This document shows positions 54,832 through 63,636 of a stretch of DNA of 64,000 bases, piece by piece; position 1 is the first letter of the stretch, and every line of letters starts with the position of its first letter. The notes beneath the pieces were generated by a model. That model ran no database searches, was not told the DNA's origin, and saw only the letters and a list, made by a program, of their open reading frames with translations. The DNA comes from Sphingobacterium faecium. GTDB taxonomy: Bacteria > Bacteroidota > Bacteroidia > Sphingobacteriales > Sphingobacteriaceae. The stretch is taken from positions 124,001 to 188,000 of the forward strand of contig NZ_QBKH01000006.1 in assembly GCF_003054045.1 (NCBI RefSeq), read 5' to 3'. A program made the translations under genes and the position numbers.

Positions 54832-55917
54832 TCAGGTAATGATATTTTGATCCTGATCATAATTTGTAAATGATGTGGACTCAATGATTTCTGGTTTTCC
54901 TTTGCCATATTCGTTGTTATACACTTTAAGCAATACGCGAACGGAAGAAATAATTAATGGACCAAATATAAGTCCTAACATCCCAAATAGGTTTAATCCT
55001 AATAAAACACCAAATACGGTAATCAATGGTGGTACATCGCCTAGTTTTCTTAAGATCGTGAATCGGAGGACATTATCGATGCCGCCAATTAATATAAATC
55101 CATACAAAGCAAGTCCAATAGCATTGCCCGTGGATCCTATGGCAAGTAGGTAAATCGCTGTGGGCACATATACGGTCATCGTTCCCAATACAGGTATAAT
55201 GGTGGAAATTGCTGTAATGATACCTAATAAAATAGGGCTGTCTACGCCAAAGATCCAATAACCAATACCCGCTACGATACCCTGACATATTCCTAAAATC
55301 GGAATCCCGATCGCATTTGAACGAACCATCATACTGATTTCATTCCACAATTCATTTTTACTCTGTTGTGAAAATGGGATCGCATGCCCGATTGTTGATT
55401 CCATCTCTTTACTATAATATTGCATGAAATAAAGTACAAATAATGCAACAATGATATTGACAACTGTTTCTGCAACAGAATTCAGTACATTAGGTATATA
55501 TTTCGCTAATCTTTGCAGTGAATTGAGAATGGCTTCATCTGATAAATCTATGTTTTTTAAGACGGGCTTGTTGTGCATATAATCTTTTACAGAATCAAAT
55601 TTGGAAAGAATATCTTTTTGATTGACGATGAGTTGTTCCAATTGTGGCATCAGATAATTGATCAATCCCCAAAGTGGGAATACGATAAAGATGACCGAGA
55701 GACTGATCAGGAAAATGCTGGCTACGGATTTGTTCCATCTTTTTTTCTCTGTAAGGGTATGGTAGATATTTCTGAATAAAATGTAAAGTGTTATTGCTCC
55801 TAAAAAGCCTGGTAAATAATAGGATAAATTGGTGAAAATTAATATACAGATCAATAGAATGATCGTTATCAACATGATCTGGTTAATCGAATTGTTGTTT
55901 ATTTGTTTGTACTTCAT
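54832..55917 (-). CDS. AI-2E family transporter
   Basis: 361 residues with about eight membrane segments. Motifs typical of the family include LIGGIDNVLRFTILRKLGDVPPL, AISTIIPVLGT and FGVLLGLNLFG. Substrate unknown; members were named for AI-2 export but may move other small molecules. Separate from the downstream operon by 95 bp. Preceded by 215 bp with no other gene. Confidence 0.9.
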   Translation of the reverse strand: MKYKQINNNSINQIMLITIILLICILIFTNLSYYLPGFLGAITLYILFRNIYHTLTEKKRWNKSVASIFLISLSVIFIVFPLWGLINYLMPQLEQLIVNQKDILSKFDSVKDYMHNKPVLKNIDLSDEAILNSLQRLAKYIPNVLNSVAETVVNIIVALFVLYFMQYYSKEMESTIGHAIPFSQQSKNELWNEISMMVRSNAIGIPILGICQGIVAGIGYWIFGVDSPILLGIITAISTIIPVLGTMTVYVPTAIYLLAIGSTGNAIGLALYGFILIGGIDNVLRFTILRKLGDVPPLITVFGVLLGLNLFGMLGLIFGPLIISSVRVLLKVYNNEYGKGKPEIIESTSFTNYDQDQNIIT

Positions 55918-56099
55918 GGTCGGCTCCTCAGAATAAGTAAATACTAAGCACTTGATTTGCTAAAATAAGATAAATTTGTTTTACCTAATAGCATTATAAT
56001 ATAAAACAAATTTATCGATATCTCTGATACCTTCAAGAATTATTTTATAGTGGAAATATATTAAATATTGCTGATAATTTTTTGGAGAGGAATAAAAAA

Positions 56100-56125
56100 A
56101 AGCTAGCTTTAAAGTGAGCTAGCTT
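56100..56125 (-). terminator. intrinsic terminator after the VOC gene
   Basis: AAGCTAGC/GCTAGCTT stem followed on the minus strand by a T run. Confidence 0.82.
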
Positions 56126-56132
56126 AAATAAA

Positions 56133-56525
56133 TCAAACTTCGTAAAGCTCCAGAGGTAACCCATCTGGATCTTGAAAAAAGGTGAATTTTTTATTGGTCA
56201 ATTCGTCAATCCGAATGGGTTCGACAACAATGCGCAATTGTTCCAAATATTGTACTTCTTTAGCAATATCCGATACCGCAAAAGCGAGGTGTCTTAAACC
56301 AATAGCTTCGGGTTTAGAGACTCTTTTAGGTGGGTCGGGGAATGAGAACAATTCAATAATATAGTTTCCATTCAATGCCAAATCTAATTTGTATGAATCT
56401 CGGTTCTCCCGATATATTTCCTGAATAATTGTCAAACCCAATAGTTCTGTATAGAATTGTTTAGACCGTTCATAATCGCTACAGATAATTGCGATATGAT
56501 GTACTTGCTGTAAATTTAGTGGCAT
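56133..56525 (-). CDS. VOC/glyoxalase superfamily protein
   Basis: 130 residues with paired beta-alpha-beta-beta-beta units. Motifs VHHIAIICSDYERSKQFYTELLGL and FFQDPDGLPLELYE mark the VOC fold. Metal-binding His and Glu are near positions 9 and 126. Related proteins are lactoylglutathione lyases or dioxygenases; the substrate is not evident. Six bp from the flavin oxidoreductase gene, so co-transcribed. Confidence 0.86.
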   Translation of the reverse strand: MPLNLQQVHHIAIICSDYERSKQFYTELLGLTIIQEIYRENRDSYKLDLALNGNYIIELFSFPDPPKRVSKPEAIGLRHLAFAVSDIAKEVQYLEQLRIVVEPIRIDELTNKKFTFFQDPDGLPLELYEV

Positions 56526-56531
56526 ATCAGG

Positions 56532-57596
56532 TTATTTAGCACGTTCGTATTGTGATGGCCAATCGATAGGATCCCCTAATACTTCTGCAAAATGAAATGG
56601 AAGATGTGGGTCTTTCAGAAAAGCGCGGGCGATCATGATGATATCTGCTTTATTATCTTGTAAAATCTGTTCAGCATGAACAGCTTCTTTTATAAGCCCA
56701 ACGGTGGCTGTAGTGATGCCAGTTTCTTTTTTTATTGCTGCGGCAAAGGGAAGTTGATAATCTTGTTGAGGATTTATTTTTTGATATACAACTGCCCCTC
56801 CTGTAGAGACATCTATCACTTCGACACCGCGTTTTTTTAATTCCTCTGCCAGGGCAATAGATTGCCCCAGATCCCAACCATCGTCAGCCCAATCGGTAGC
56901 AGAGATTCTGACCCATAGTGATTGTGTAGTGAGTTCTTGTTGTATTGCATCAACAATCTCCAATAAAAATAATATTCTATTTTGAAATGAACCACCATAT
57001 TGATCCGTTCTGATATTGGAAAGCGGTGATAAGAATTGATGGATGAGATAACCATGTGCTGCATGAATCTCGATAATATCGTAACCTGCCTGAACAGCTC
57101 TTCGAGCAGCGATTTTAAAGTCGGCAATTGTCTCTTTAATTTCTTCAATCGACAGCGGTAGGGGAGCAACCTCTTTTTCTGGCCTAAATGCCAGTGCTGA
57201 AGGTGCAACTGTTTGCCATCCATTTTCTGCTTGAGGAGCGATCTGATAATGATTTTCCCAAGGTTTTCCCGTACTAGCCTTACGTCCTGCATGTGCTAAT
57301 TGAATCCCTGGAATGGCATGATGTTCCTTAATAAATGTCGTGATTTCTTTAAATTTTTCGATGTGTTCATCTTTCCAAATACCCAAATCTCCAGCGCTGA
57401 TTCTCCCTTCTGGAACTACAGCTGTCGCTTCTTGGATGATTGCAGCAGCACCTCCTGTCGCGAATTGCCCTAGGTGCACCAGGTGCCAATTGTTGGCAAA
57501 ACCATCAAGGGCAGAATATTGGCACATGGGAGAAACCACGAGTCTGTTTTTGAGCGTGATATGTTTGAGGTTTAGTTTTGAAAATAAAATACTCAT
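56532..57596 (-). CDS. NADH:flavin oxidoreductase, old yellow enzyme family (YqjM-like)
   Basis: 354 residues, TIM barrel with FMN. Motifs: VVSPMCQYSA, QLAHAGRKAS, IEIHAAHGYLIHQFLSPLSN and TDQYGGSFQNR. These match YqjM, which reduces activated alkenes such as enones with NADPH. Complete. Operon with the VOC protein suggests detoxification of reactive carbonyl compounds. Confidence 0.94.
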   Translation of the reverse strand: MSILFSKLNLKHITLKNRLVVSPMCQYSALDGFANNWHLVHLGQFATGGAAAIIQEATAVVPEGRISAGDLGIWKDEHIEKFKEITTFIKEHHAIPGIQLAHAGRKASTGKPWENHYQIAPQAENGWQTVAPSALAFRPEKEVAPLPLSIEEIKETIADFKIAARRAVQAGYDIIEIHAAHGYLIHQFLSPLSNIRTDQYGGSFQNRILFLLEIVDAIQQELTTQSLWVRISATDWADDGWDLGQSIALAEELKKRGVEVIDVSTGGAVVYQKINPQQDYQLPFAAAIKKETGITTATVGLIKEAVHAEQILQDNKADIIMIARAFLKDPHLPFHFAEVLGDPIDWPSQYERAK

Positions 57597-57623
57597 ATAA
57601 TAAAGAAATTAAAAATGAAATAA

Positions 57624-57645
57624 AAAAGGAGCAAGAGCTCCTTTT
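57624..57645 (-). terminator. intrinsic terminator after the SDR gene
   Basis: Perfect 9-bp stem AAAAGGAGC/GCTCCTTTT followed by T residues on the minus strand. Confidence 0.82.
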
Positions 57646-57649
57646 AATT

Positions 57650-58369
57650 TTATGATGGATTTGTGGACCATAAAGATGCAGATTTTAACATGGCTCTTCT
57701 TGGTAATTTCAAATTTGCAATAATTAATTCTGCAAAATCTTCTGGTTGTAATACCGATTCCGGATTTCCGTCTGTCAAACCTAATTCTTTGGACATATCC
57801 GATGCAATGGTGCTTGGCATCAAGGTACATACACGAATGTTATGTTTGCGAACTTCACGCATAAGTGAATCTGCCATGCCAATAACTGCAAATTTCGAAG
57901 CACTATAGGCTGAGGTTGTAGCTGCACCATTCAATCCTGCAGTAGAAGAAACAAAGATAATATCACCTTCATTTTTTTCGATCAACTGTGGAAGTATAGC
58001 CTTCGTTACATAATAACTGCCCAGTACATTGGTCTGGATAATACTCGTCCACATATCAGCATCCATATCCAATAACGAACCAAATGATGCAATACCAGCA
58101 TTGTTAATGACGATATCAAACTTGCCAAATGAATGGTTTAATTGTTCAATACCTTGTTGTACAGAGGTTAGATCTGAGATATCAAAAACAGCATATGTAG
58201 CCGTCACACCCAAATCTTGTAATTCTTTAACGGTCAATTTTAATTGCTCTTCACGACGCCCTGTAATGGCGACATGTACGCCTTCTTTTGCCAACGCAAT
58301 AGCAGTTGCTTTTCCTAATCCACGCGCGCCACCTGTTACTAATGCTTTTTTACCAGCTATATTTTCCAT
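57650..58369 (-). CDS. short-chain dehydrogenase/reductase (FabG-like)
   Basis: 239 residues. Nucleotide motif VTGGARGLG, NNAGIAS, SSTAGL, and catalytic YSASK. Classical SDR, similar in size to 3-oxoacyl-ACP reductases and to 3-hydroxybutyrate dehydrogenases. The exact substrate cannot be told. It is separated from the flavin oxidoreductase by a terminator. Confidence 0.92.
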   Translation of the reverse strand: MENIAGKKALVTGGARGLGKATAIALAKEGVHVAITGRREEQLKLTVKELQDLGVTATYAVFDISDLTSVQQGIEQLNHSFGKFDIVINNAGIASFGSLLDMDADMWTSIIQTNVLGSYYVTKAILPQLIEKNEGDIIFVSSTAGLNGAATTSAYSASKFAVIGMADSLMREVRKHNIRVCTLMPSTIASDMSKELGLTDGNPESVLQPEDFAELIIANLKLPRRAMLKSASLWSTNPS

Positions 58370-58421
58370 ATTTTAAAGTTAGCTATTCGAGTTAAGCTTA
58401 ATGTCAATAGAATTTAAAATT

Positions 58422-59033
58422 TTACAAATTGTCCTCTAAAATATGTGCAATGATGGGATAGGTATTTTGCCTCACTTGCTTTAAGTTTCTTCCATCGAGC
58501 CATTCAGCTTGGGTGATATCTTCTTCAAGTTGTGGTACGAGCTTAGGGACTTTATTGACCCCCATTTCATACCAGTTGGTTTGTTTCAATACAAATTCAC
58601 CATTTCTGAGATAATAGGTATGGTACGAGGTCTGTATTTTTTTTCCGAGATAGTCTATCTTTAATCCACACTCTTCTTCGACTTCCCTTACTGCAGCTTC
58701 TCTCATCTTTTCATGGCTTTCAACTTTACCTTTTGGAAGGTCCCATTTGCCTAATCGAAAAATGAATAAATAGTCTCCTTCGCCATTTTTAACTAAGCCA
58801 CCTGCAGCTTTTATAATTTTATGCTTTTCTTTTAATTTCTGAAAAACCGATTCACAATCTTTGTGTATATATATAAATGATCTAGGAATGTCATTTTGTT
58901 CAGATAATTTAAAAAGTTTTTCAAGTTCAATATCTTGAACATCAATAGTTTGAGGGTTTTTAACGCCCGTAGGAACAAAATCTGCCAAAATTAGCACAGA
59001 TTGGTTCATATAAATTTTATAAATTTGCGACAT
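58422..59033 (-). CDS. NUDIX hydrolase
   Basis: 203 residues. The NUDIX box is GKVESHEKMREAAVREVEEE (GX5EX7REUXEEXGU pattern). The N-terminal 90 residues form an extra domain, as in several Bacteroidota NUDIX proteins, which begin M..YKIY. A start at 59009 is possible but would cut that conserved beginning. Start codon at 59031-59033 overlaps the pyrE start codon on the other strand. Substrate unknown. Confidence 0.9.
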   Translation of the reverse strand: MSQIYKIYMNQSVLILADFVPTGVKNPQTIDVQDIELEKLFKLSEQNDIPRSFIYIHKDCESVFQKLKEKHKIIKAAGGLVKNGEGDYLFIFRLGKWDLPKGKVESHEKMREAAVREVEEECGLKIDYLGKKIQTSYHTYYLRNGEFVLKQTNWYEMGVNKVPKLVPQLEEDITQAEWLDGRNLKQVRQNTYPIIAHILEDNL

Positions 59034-59679
59034 GAATAATTTAAATGAGGTTGAACAAAAAGTTGCTGAATCCTTATTGCAAATTAAAGCAATAAAATTG
59101 CAACCTAAAAACCCTTTTACTTGGGCATCGGGTTGGAAGTCTCCAATTTATTGTGATAATCGTATTACTTTATCGTATCCAGCAATCCGTACGTATATTC
59201 GTCAGAAGCTTTCAAAGTTGATTCAAGAAGAATTTGGATCTGTGGATATGATTTCTGGTGTAGCTACTGCAGGTATCCCACAAGGTGTTTTAGTTGCTCA
59301 AGATTTGGGCCTACCATTTTCTTATGTGAGAAGTAGTGCTAAAGATCACGGTCGTCAAAATATGATTGAAGGTGAGGTTGTTAGCGGTCAGCGCGTTGTT
59401 GTTGTTGAAGATTTAGTTTCTACAGGTAAAAGTAGTTTAGTTGCTGTAAAAGCTTTACGCGAAGCGGGATGTAATGTAGTAGGTCTAGTCTCTATATTTA
59501 CGTACGGTCTTGATGAAGCTACGAAGAATTTTGCGGATGCAAAATGTACTTTTCATAGCCTTTGTGATTATAATTCACTTATTCAAGTGGCAGCAGAAAA
59601 TGGTTTTATTTTTGAAGAGGATGTGGAGCTATTGAAAGATTGGAGAAAAAATCCATCGACTTGGTCACCGACAGTTTAA
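59032..59679 (+). CDS. pyrE: orotate phosphoribosyltransferase
   Basis: Makes orotidine 5'-phosphate from orotate and PRPP in pyrimidine synthesis. 215 residues. Typical FTWASGWKSPIYCDNR, RSSAKDHGRQN and PRPP-binding VVVVEDLVSTGKSS. The start matches the family beginning exactly. TAAATTTG at 59020-59027, a -7 box, ends 5 bp before the ATG, so transcription may begin at or near the start codon. Confidence 0.96.
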   Translation: MNNLNEVEQKVAESLLQIKAIKLQPKNPFTWASGWKSPIYCDNRITLSYPAIRTYIRQKLSKLIQEEFGSVDMISGVATAGIPQGVLVAQDLGLPFSYVRSSAKDHGRQNMIEGEVVSGQRVVVVEDLVSTGKSSLVAVKALREAGCNVVGLVSIFTYGLDEATKNFADAKCTFHSLCDYNSLIQVAAENGFIFEEDVELLKDWRKNPSTWSPTV

Positions 59680-59697
59680 TAAATAAAGGATATTTTT

Positions 59698-60096
59698 ATG
59701 ACAACGATTCAGAATAATGTAACGATTGAAAAGTCAGTTCAAGAGGTTTTCGCTTTTTTAACGGACTTAAATAATCATGAGCAATTGATGCCTGAAAACA
59801 TTTATAATTGGTCTTCGACTGCTGATGAAGCACGGTTTACAATCCAAAATATGGCTAAATTAGCTTTGAAAGTAGAGGAACGTATCGTAGATCAAGAAAT
59901 AAAATTAGTACCAGCAGAAAAAGCTCCTTTTGATGTTACATTAAAGTGGACTTTGTCAGCAGTAGCAGCTGATGTAACAATAGCAACCTTTACTATTGAT
60001 GCTGATCTGAATATGATGATGAAAATGATCGCTTCGGGTCCATTGCAAAAATTAGCTGATTTTCAAGTGAATAAATTGAAAGAGATTTTAGGATAA
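59698..60096 (+). CDS. SRPBCC (START-like) family protein
   Basis: 132 residues with the beta-alpha-beta helix-grip pattern: NNVTIEKSVQEVFAFLTDLNNHEQLMP at the start and a long C-terminal helix. This fits polyketide cyclase/SRPBCC proteins, which bind hydrophobic ligands. No catalytic residue identified. Eighteen bp after pyrE, possibly in its operon. Confidence 0.85.
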   Translation: MTTIQNNVTIEKSVQEVFAFLTDLNNHEQLMPENIYNWSSTADEARFTIQNMAKLALKVEERIVDQEIKLVPAEKAPFDVTLKWTLSAVAADVTIATFTIDADLNMMMKMIASGPLQKLADFQVNKLKEILG

Positions 60097-60136
60097 TCTA
60101 TCCCTATGTTATCCTGTAAATTTTCAGTCTATAAAG

Positions 60137-60163
60137 AAATGTCTTCCAAATTGGAAGACATTT
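60137..60163. terminator. bidirectional terminator
   Basis: 13-bp stem AAATGTCTTCCAA/TTGGAAGACATTT between convergent genes. Confidence 0.88.
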
Positions 60164-60186
60164 TCATTTTATAGCGATATGATACG

Positions 60187-60903
60187 TTATGCAAGTCTTT
60201 CGTGTACTATTTTCCAATTCACTACATTCCACCAGTTTTTGATATAGTCGGCTCTCTTATTTTGATAGTGTAGGTAATAGGCATGCTCCCAAACATCAAG
60301 TGCCAAAACTGGAATTCCTCTTTGATCTACGACATCCATCAACGGATTGTCTTGATTTGCGGTAGAGGTGATCTTTAACTTACCCGATTCGTCTAAGATC
60401 AACCATGCCCATCCAGAACCAAATCTAGAAGTTGCAGCTGCTGCAAATTCTGATTTAAATTTTTCCATGCTTCCGAAAGATGCAGTAATCAGTTGCATTG
60501 TTTTCTCAGAAGGTCCTGTTTGCTTAGCAGATAAATTTTCCCAGAAGAAATTGTGGTTCCATGCTCCCCCAGCATTATTTCGAGCCTTAGCAGAATATTT
60601 AGAAATATTTGCTAATAATTGTTCTTCTGATGATTCTGAAATATTTTCGGCAACAATGGCTTCATTGATCGCTTTGATATATGCAGCATGATGCTTCGTA
60701 TAATGGATTTCCATAGTGAGTGCATCAATATTTGGCTCCAGATCGGAATACGTGTACGGTAATTTGATTTGACTAAAAGAAAGAGGAGCGGCTAGATGAC
60801 GAGCAGGTTCAGCTTGCGCTAAATTTGTTAAAACACTGCTCGATACAGCAACAGCCAATGTTGCCTTAGCGGTGTTGTGAAGGAAATTTCTACGTGTTTG
60901 CAT
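60187..60903 (-). CDS. sod: exported Fe/Mn superoxide dismutase
   Basis: 238 residues. The N-terminus MQTRRNFLHNTAKATL matches a Tat signal (RRxFL) ending near NLAQA. The SOD domain follows: LEPNIDALTMEIHYTKHHAAY, AGGAWNHNFFWENL, FGSGWAWL, and metal ligands DVWEHAYYLHYQN. Converts superoxide to hydrogen peroxide and oxygen in the periplasm, unlike the usual cytoplasmic enzyme. Metal type cannot be assigned. Confidence 0.94.
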   Translation of the reverse strand: MQTRRNFLHNTAKATLAVAVSSSVLTNLAQAEPARHLAAPLSFSQIKLPYTYSDLEPNIDALTMEIHYTKHHAAYIKAINEAIVAENISESSEEQLLANISKYSAKARNNAGGAWNHNFFWENLSAKQTGPSEKTMQLITASFGSMEKFKSEFAAAATSRFGSGWAWLILDESGKLKITSTANQDNPLMDVVDQRGIPVLALDVWEHAYYLHYQNKRADYIKNWWNVVNWKIVHERLA

Positions 60904-61482
60904 TCTTTTATTATTAAGTTAATAGTAGTAATATAACGTGTTTTTTTAGTTTTATTATTCTTTATTGCGGGAAATTTTGAAATAGAACATGAATGTTACT
61001 AAACCATGACTTTTTGATTCTATATCAAATGTAAATATAGTTGTAATTCACCTTTTATGTTAATAAAATTAAATTTTAAAATAATTAATGGCGCGGTATT
61101 AATTTTTATTATCAACTTGTTGAGATAGGCTTTTTTATGGTAAGGCCTAAAGTTCTGGTCAAAATACCAAGATATGTCGCGATATTTACTTTTGATCGCA
61201 CAATTTTATATCTATGTTGCAGTTGCGAAAGCGATCAGCATATTTTTTAAAAATGCAGGTTAAATAATGTCTGTACCGATCTATGCACATCATGGTTTAG
61301 TGGACGGTTGCCCTGTTAGGATTTCGTGGCTAGATTTTAGCAGATTATGAATTGATGTTAAAAGATTTTACTTCAGATACTAGCTTGTTATCTCGATGAT
61401 ATCGCTATTTTAATTCGTGAAATTATCGTTATTAGAAAGGGCATTATGTTATTGAAAGGTAACAACGAACTTTTGTATGATA
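60904..61482. other. intergenic region upstream of sod
   Basis: 579 bp without a recognisable gene, AT-rich. CAAATGTA at 61026-61033 reads TACATTTG on the minus strand, a possible -7 box for sod. The stretch 61190-61480 shows no feature I can name. Confidence 0.45.
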
Positions 61483-62778
61483 TTAGTATTGCTTAGTTTT
61501 TAACTTGTCCCATAATAAAAACAATGCGAATCCAATGATCGACGGGACTACCCACCATAACTCATATCCTGCAAACGGGACTGATCGTAGCATTTTTTCT
61601 GCTCCTCGTATATGGATATCAAATCCTGCTAAAAGATAAATTGTAGAAAATAGTGTAGTCCCTGCTAGAGCTCCTATGTACGGTAATCTGGACTTTATAA
61701 AACGACCAAAAATCAGCACATAGAGTACAAGGGTAATGACGATCGGATAGATGAAAGCTAAAAAAGGATACGCAATTTGAATAATATATTCGACTCCAGT
61801 AATCGCAAGTACTGCTGAAAAAAGACAACAAATGATGACAATCCACTCGTAAGTAATTCTATTATTAAACAGTTGACTGAAAAATGTGCCTACGGCGCAA
61901 GTCAATGCAATTGCAGTGGTTAAACAGGCTAATGCTATACTGATCGAAATCGCTAATACGCCATAACTACCAAATATTTTGTGTGAAATAAATAGCAGTA
62001 ATTCGGCACGTTTCACATCAGTAGATACGGGGTAACCAGATTTAGCCCCTAAAAATACTAAACCACCGTATATCAATAGTAAACAAAAGGTTGCAAGACA
62101 ACCCGCACTGGTGACAATTCTATTTTTATCTTTTAGTTTTTCATATCCTTTGGCTTTTGCAGCAGCGATAATGATACTACTAAAAATGACTGAAGCCAGT
62201 ACATCTAATGTTTGATATCCTTCAATAAAACCGAGCTTAAAAGCTTGTATAGATTCCATTTGATGTGTAATGTCTGCTGATAAAGGGAACAAAGCCCCCA
62301 TAATGATCATACCGATCAATAAAATCAAAAGTAAGGGTGTTAGAAAATTTCCAATGACATTGACGACTTTGGATGGGCGGATAGATAGGATAAAGGTAAC
62401 CGTAAAAAATAAGATCGAACCCCAGATCGGTGATAGGTTAGGGAAGGCTGGGAGTAGACCGACCTCAAATGTGGTGGCAGCAGTTCTAGGAATAGCAATC
62501 AACGGCCCTATACCGAGCATGATGATGATACCCAATATAGTGGCTATATAAGGATGTGTTCTATTGCCTAAATCTTGGAATGATTCTCCAGAGTTGATGA
62601 TGGATAATACGCCCAAAAGTGGAAGTAAAATACCCGTAAGACAAAATCCAATGATAGCCCAATCCCACTGATCAGCCGCATGGAGACCTATAAATGGAGG
62701 AAGGAGTAGATTTCCCGCTCCAAAAAACATGGCAAATAAGGCGAATCCCAGTGTGGTAATATCTTTGATTTGTTTCAT
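61483..62778 (-). CDS. brnQ: branched-chain amino acid carrier BrnQ
   Basis: Sodium-coupled importer of leucine, isoleucine and valine (LIVCS family). 431 residues with about 12 membrane segments. Motifs: FAMFFGAGNLLLPPFIG, and ASVIFSSIIIAA. Normal length. Transcribed alone. Confidence 0.93.
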   Translation of the reverse strand: MKQIKDITTLGFALFAMFFGAGNLLLPPFIGLHAADQWDWAIIGFCLTGILLPLLGVLSIINSGESFQDLGNRTHPYIATILGIIIMLGIGPLIAIPRTAATTFEVGLLPAFPNLSPIWGSILFFTVTFILSIRPSKVVNVIGNFLTPLLLILLIGMIIMGALFPLSADITHQMESIQAFKLGFIEGYQTLDVLASVIFSSIIIAAAKAKGYEKLKDKNRIVTSAGCLATFCLLLIYGGLVFLGAKSGYPVSTDVKRAELLLFISHKIFGSYGVLAISISIALACLTTAIALTCAVGTFFSQLFNNRITYEWIVIICCLFSAVLAITGVEYIIQIAYPFLAFIYPIVITLVLYVLIFGRFIKSRLPYIGALAGTTLFSTIYLLAGFDIHIRGAEKMLRSVPFAGYELWWVVPSIIGFALFLLWDKLKTKQY

Positions 62779-62954
62779 TAGTTATCATGATCTTGTTTGT
62801 CATATCCCTTATTGATCCTGCACATATAGCAATAAGCTTATTTTGCAGATCGCTTATATTTTAAAAAGCAAGTTGGAATATGAATTGAATTATTAATTGG
62901 CAAATATAATAGACTTTCTAATTAAACCGTTATCAACACATATAGGGTGGGGCA

Positions 62955-63002
62955 AAAAACACCAAAGCATCTTGATTTTCATCAAAATGCTTTGGTGTTT
63001 TT
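62955..63002 (-). terminator. terminator after the HmuY-like gene
   Basis: Perfect 16-bp stem (62955-62970 with 62987-63002) plus an inner TTGA/TCAA pair. The T-rich arm follows on the minus strand. Confidence 0.88.
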
Positions 63003-63023
63003 ATTGAAAATAGATTTTTAGGT

Positions 63024-63623
63024 CTACTTTGCAAAATGTTTTACTTTTAGTGTGTAAGTGGCTTCACCATTTAAAGCGACAACTGACTCGGCATTGAAGA
63101 TAATTACTTCTTCCGCATCTTTAGATAGGGTTGTTCCTTTATACAAAATAATAAATCGATTTGCTGTAGGATAGACTGCATGATTGTTTTTAAAATCATA
63201 GATAATCCAAGTTGGTCCAGTTGCTGGTTGGCCAGCACTTGAAGCATCAATAGCTAATGATGGTGTTTCAGTAAAATTAAGCGTCTCAAGATCTGAGACT
63301 TTTATGGCATCAATTGTTTTACCAGCAAGGTCAAAATATCCAAATTTATAAGCTGTAGTGCTGGGTTTCAAGGTTGATCCGTACATTCCTGATAAATTGA
63401 TCGTACTTGTTTTTTCTTCTGCTGCTATATTTTTGACTAAATCATAATAAAGCGTTGTTGATGGAGGTACTACAATTGTGCTTGTTTTAACTGTTGCTTT
63501 GCTATCTAAAAGAATTGCAGGATTGACATCATTATCATCGCTCTTGCAAGAGCTCAAATTGAATACTGTTATGGCAACAAATGCTAAGCTAGCGATGTTT
63601 TTCAGTTTAAATGTGAAATTCAT
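63024..63623 (-). CDS. HmuY-like lipoprotein, probable heme-binding
   Basis: 199 residues from the ATG at 63623. A lipoprotein signal ends in NLSSCKSDD. The mature part is beta-rich, with YYDLVKN, TAYKFGYFDL, GPTWIIYDFKNN and NRFIILYKG, in the manner of HmuY proteins that take up heme from host or free sources. The extended frame up to 63845 runs into the heme oxygenase gene and is rejected. It follows the heme oxygenase gene by 13 bp. Confidence 0.75.
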   Translation of the reverse strand: MNFTFKLKNIASLAFVAITVFNLSSCKSDDNDVNPAILLDSKATVKTSTIVVPPSTTLYYDLVKNIAAEEKTSTINLSGMYGSTLKPSTTAYKFGYFDLAGKTIDAIKVSDLETLNFTETPSLAIDASSAGQPATGPTWIIYDFKNNHAVYPTANRFIILYKGTTLSKDAEEVIIFNAESVVALNGEATYTLKVKHFAK

Positions 63624-63636
63624 GATTATATATAGT

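Noticed and set aside
56837..57292. 151-codon frame on the minus strand within the flavin oxidoreductase gene
   Set aside because: Frame-shifted shadow of a complete and recognisable enzyme.
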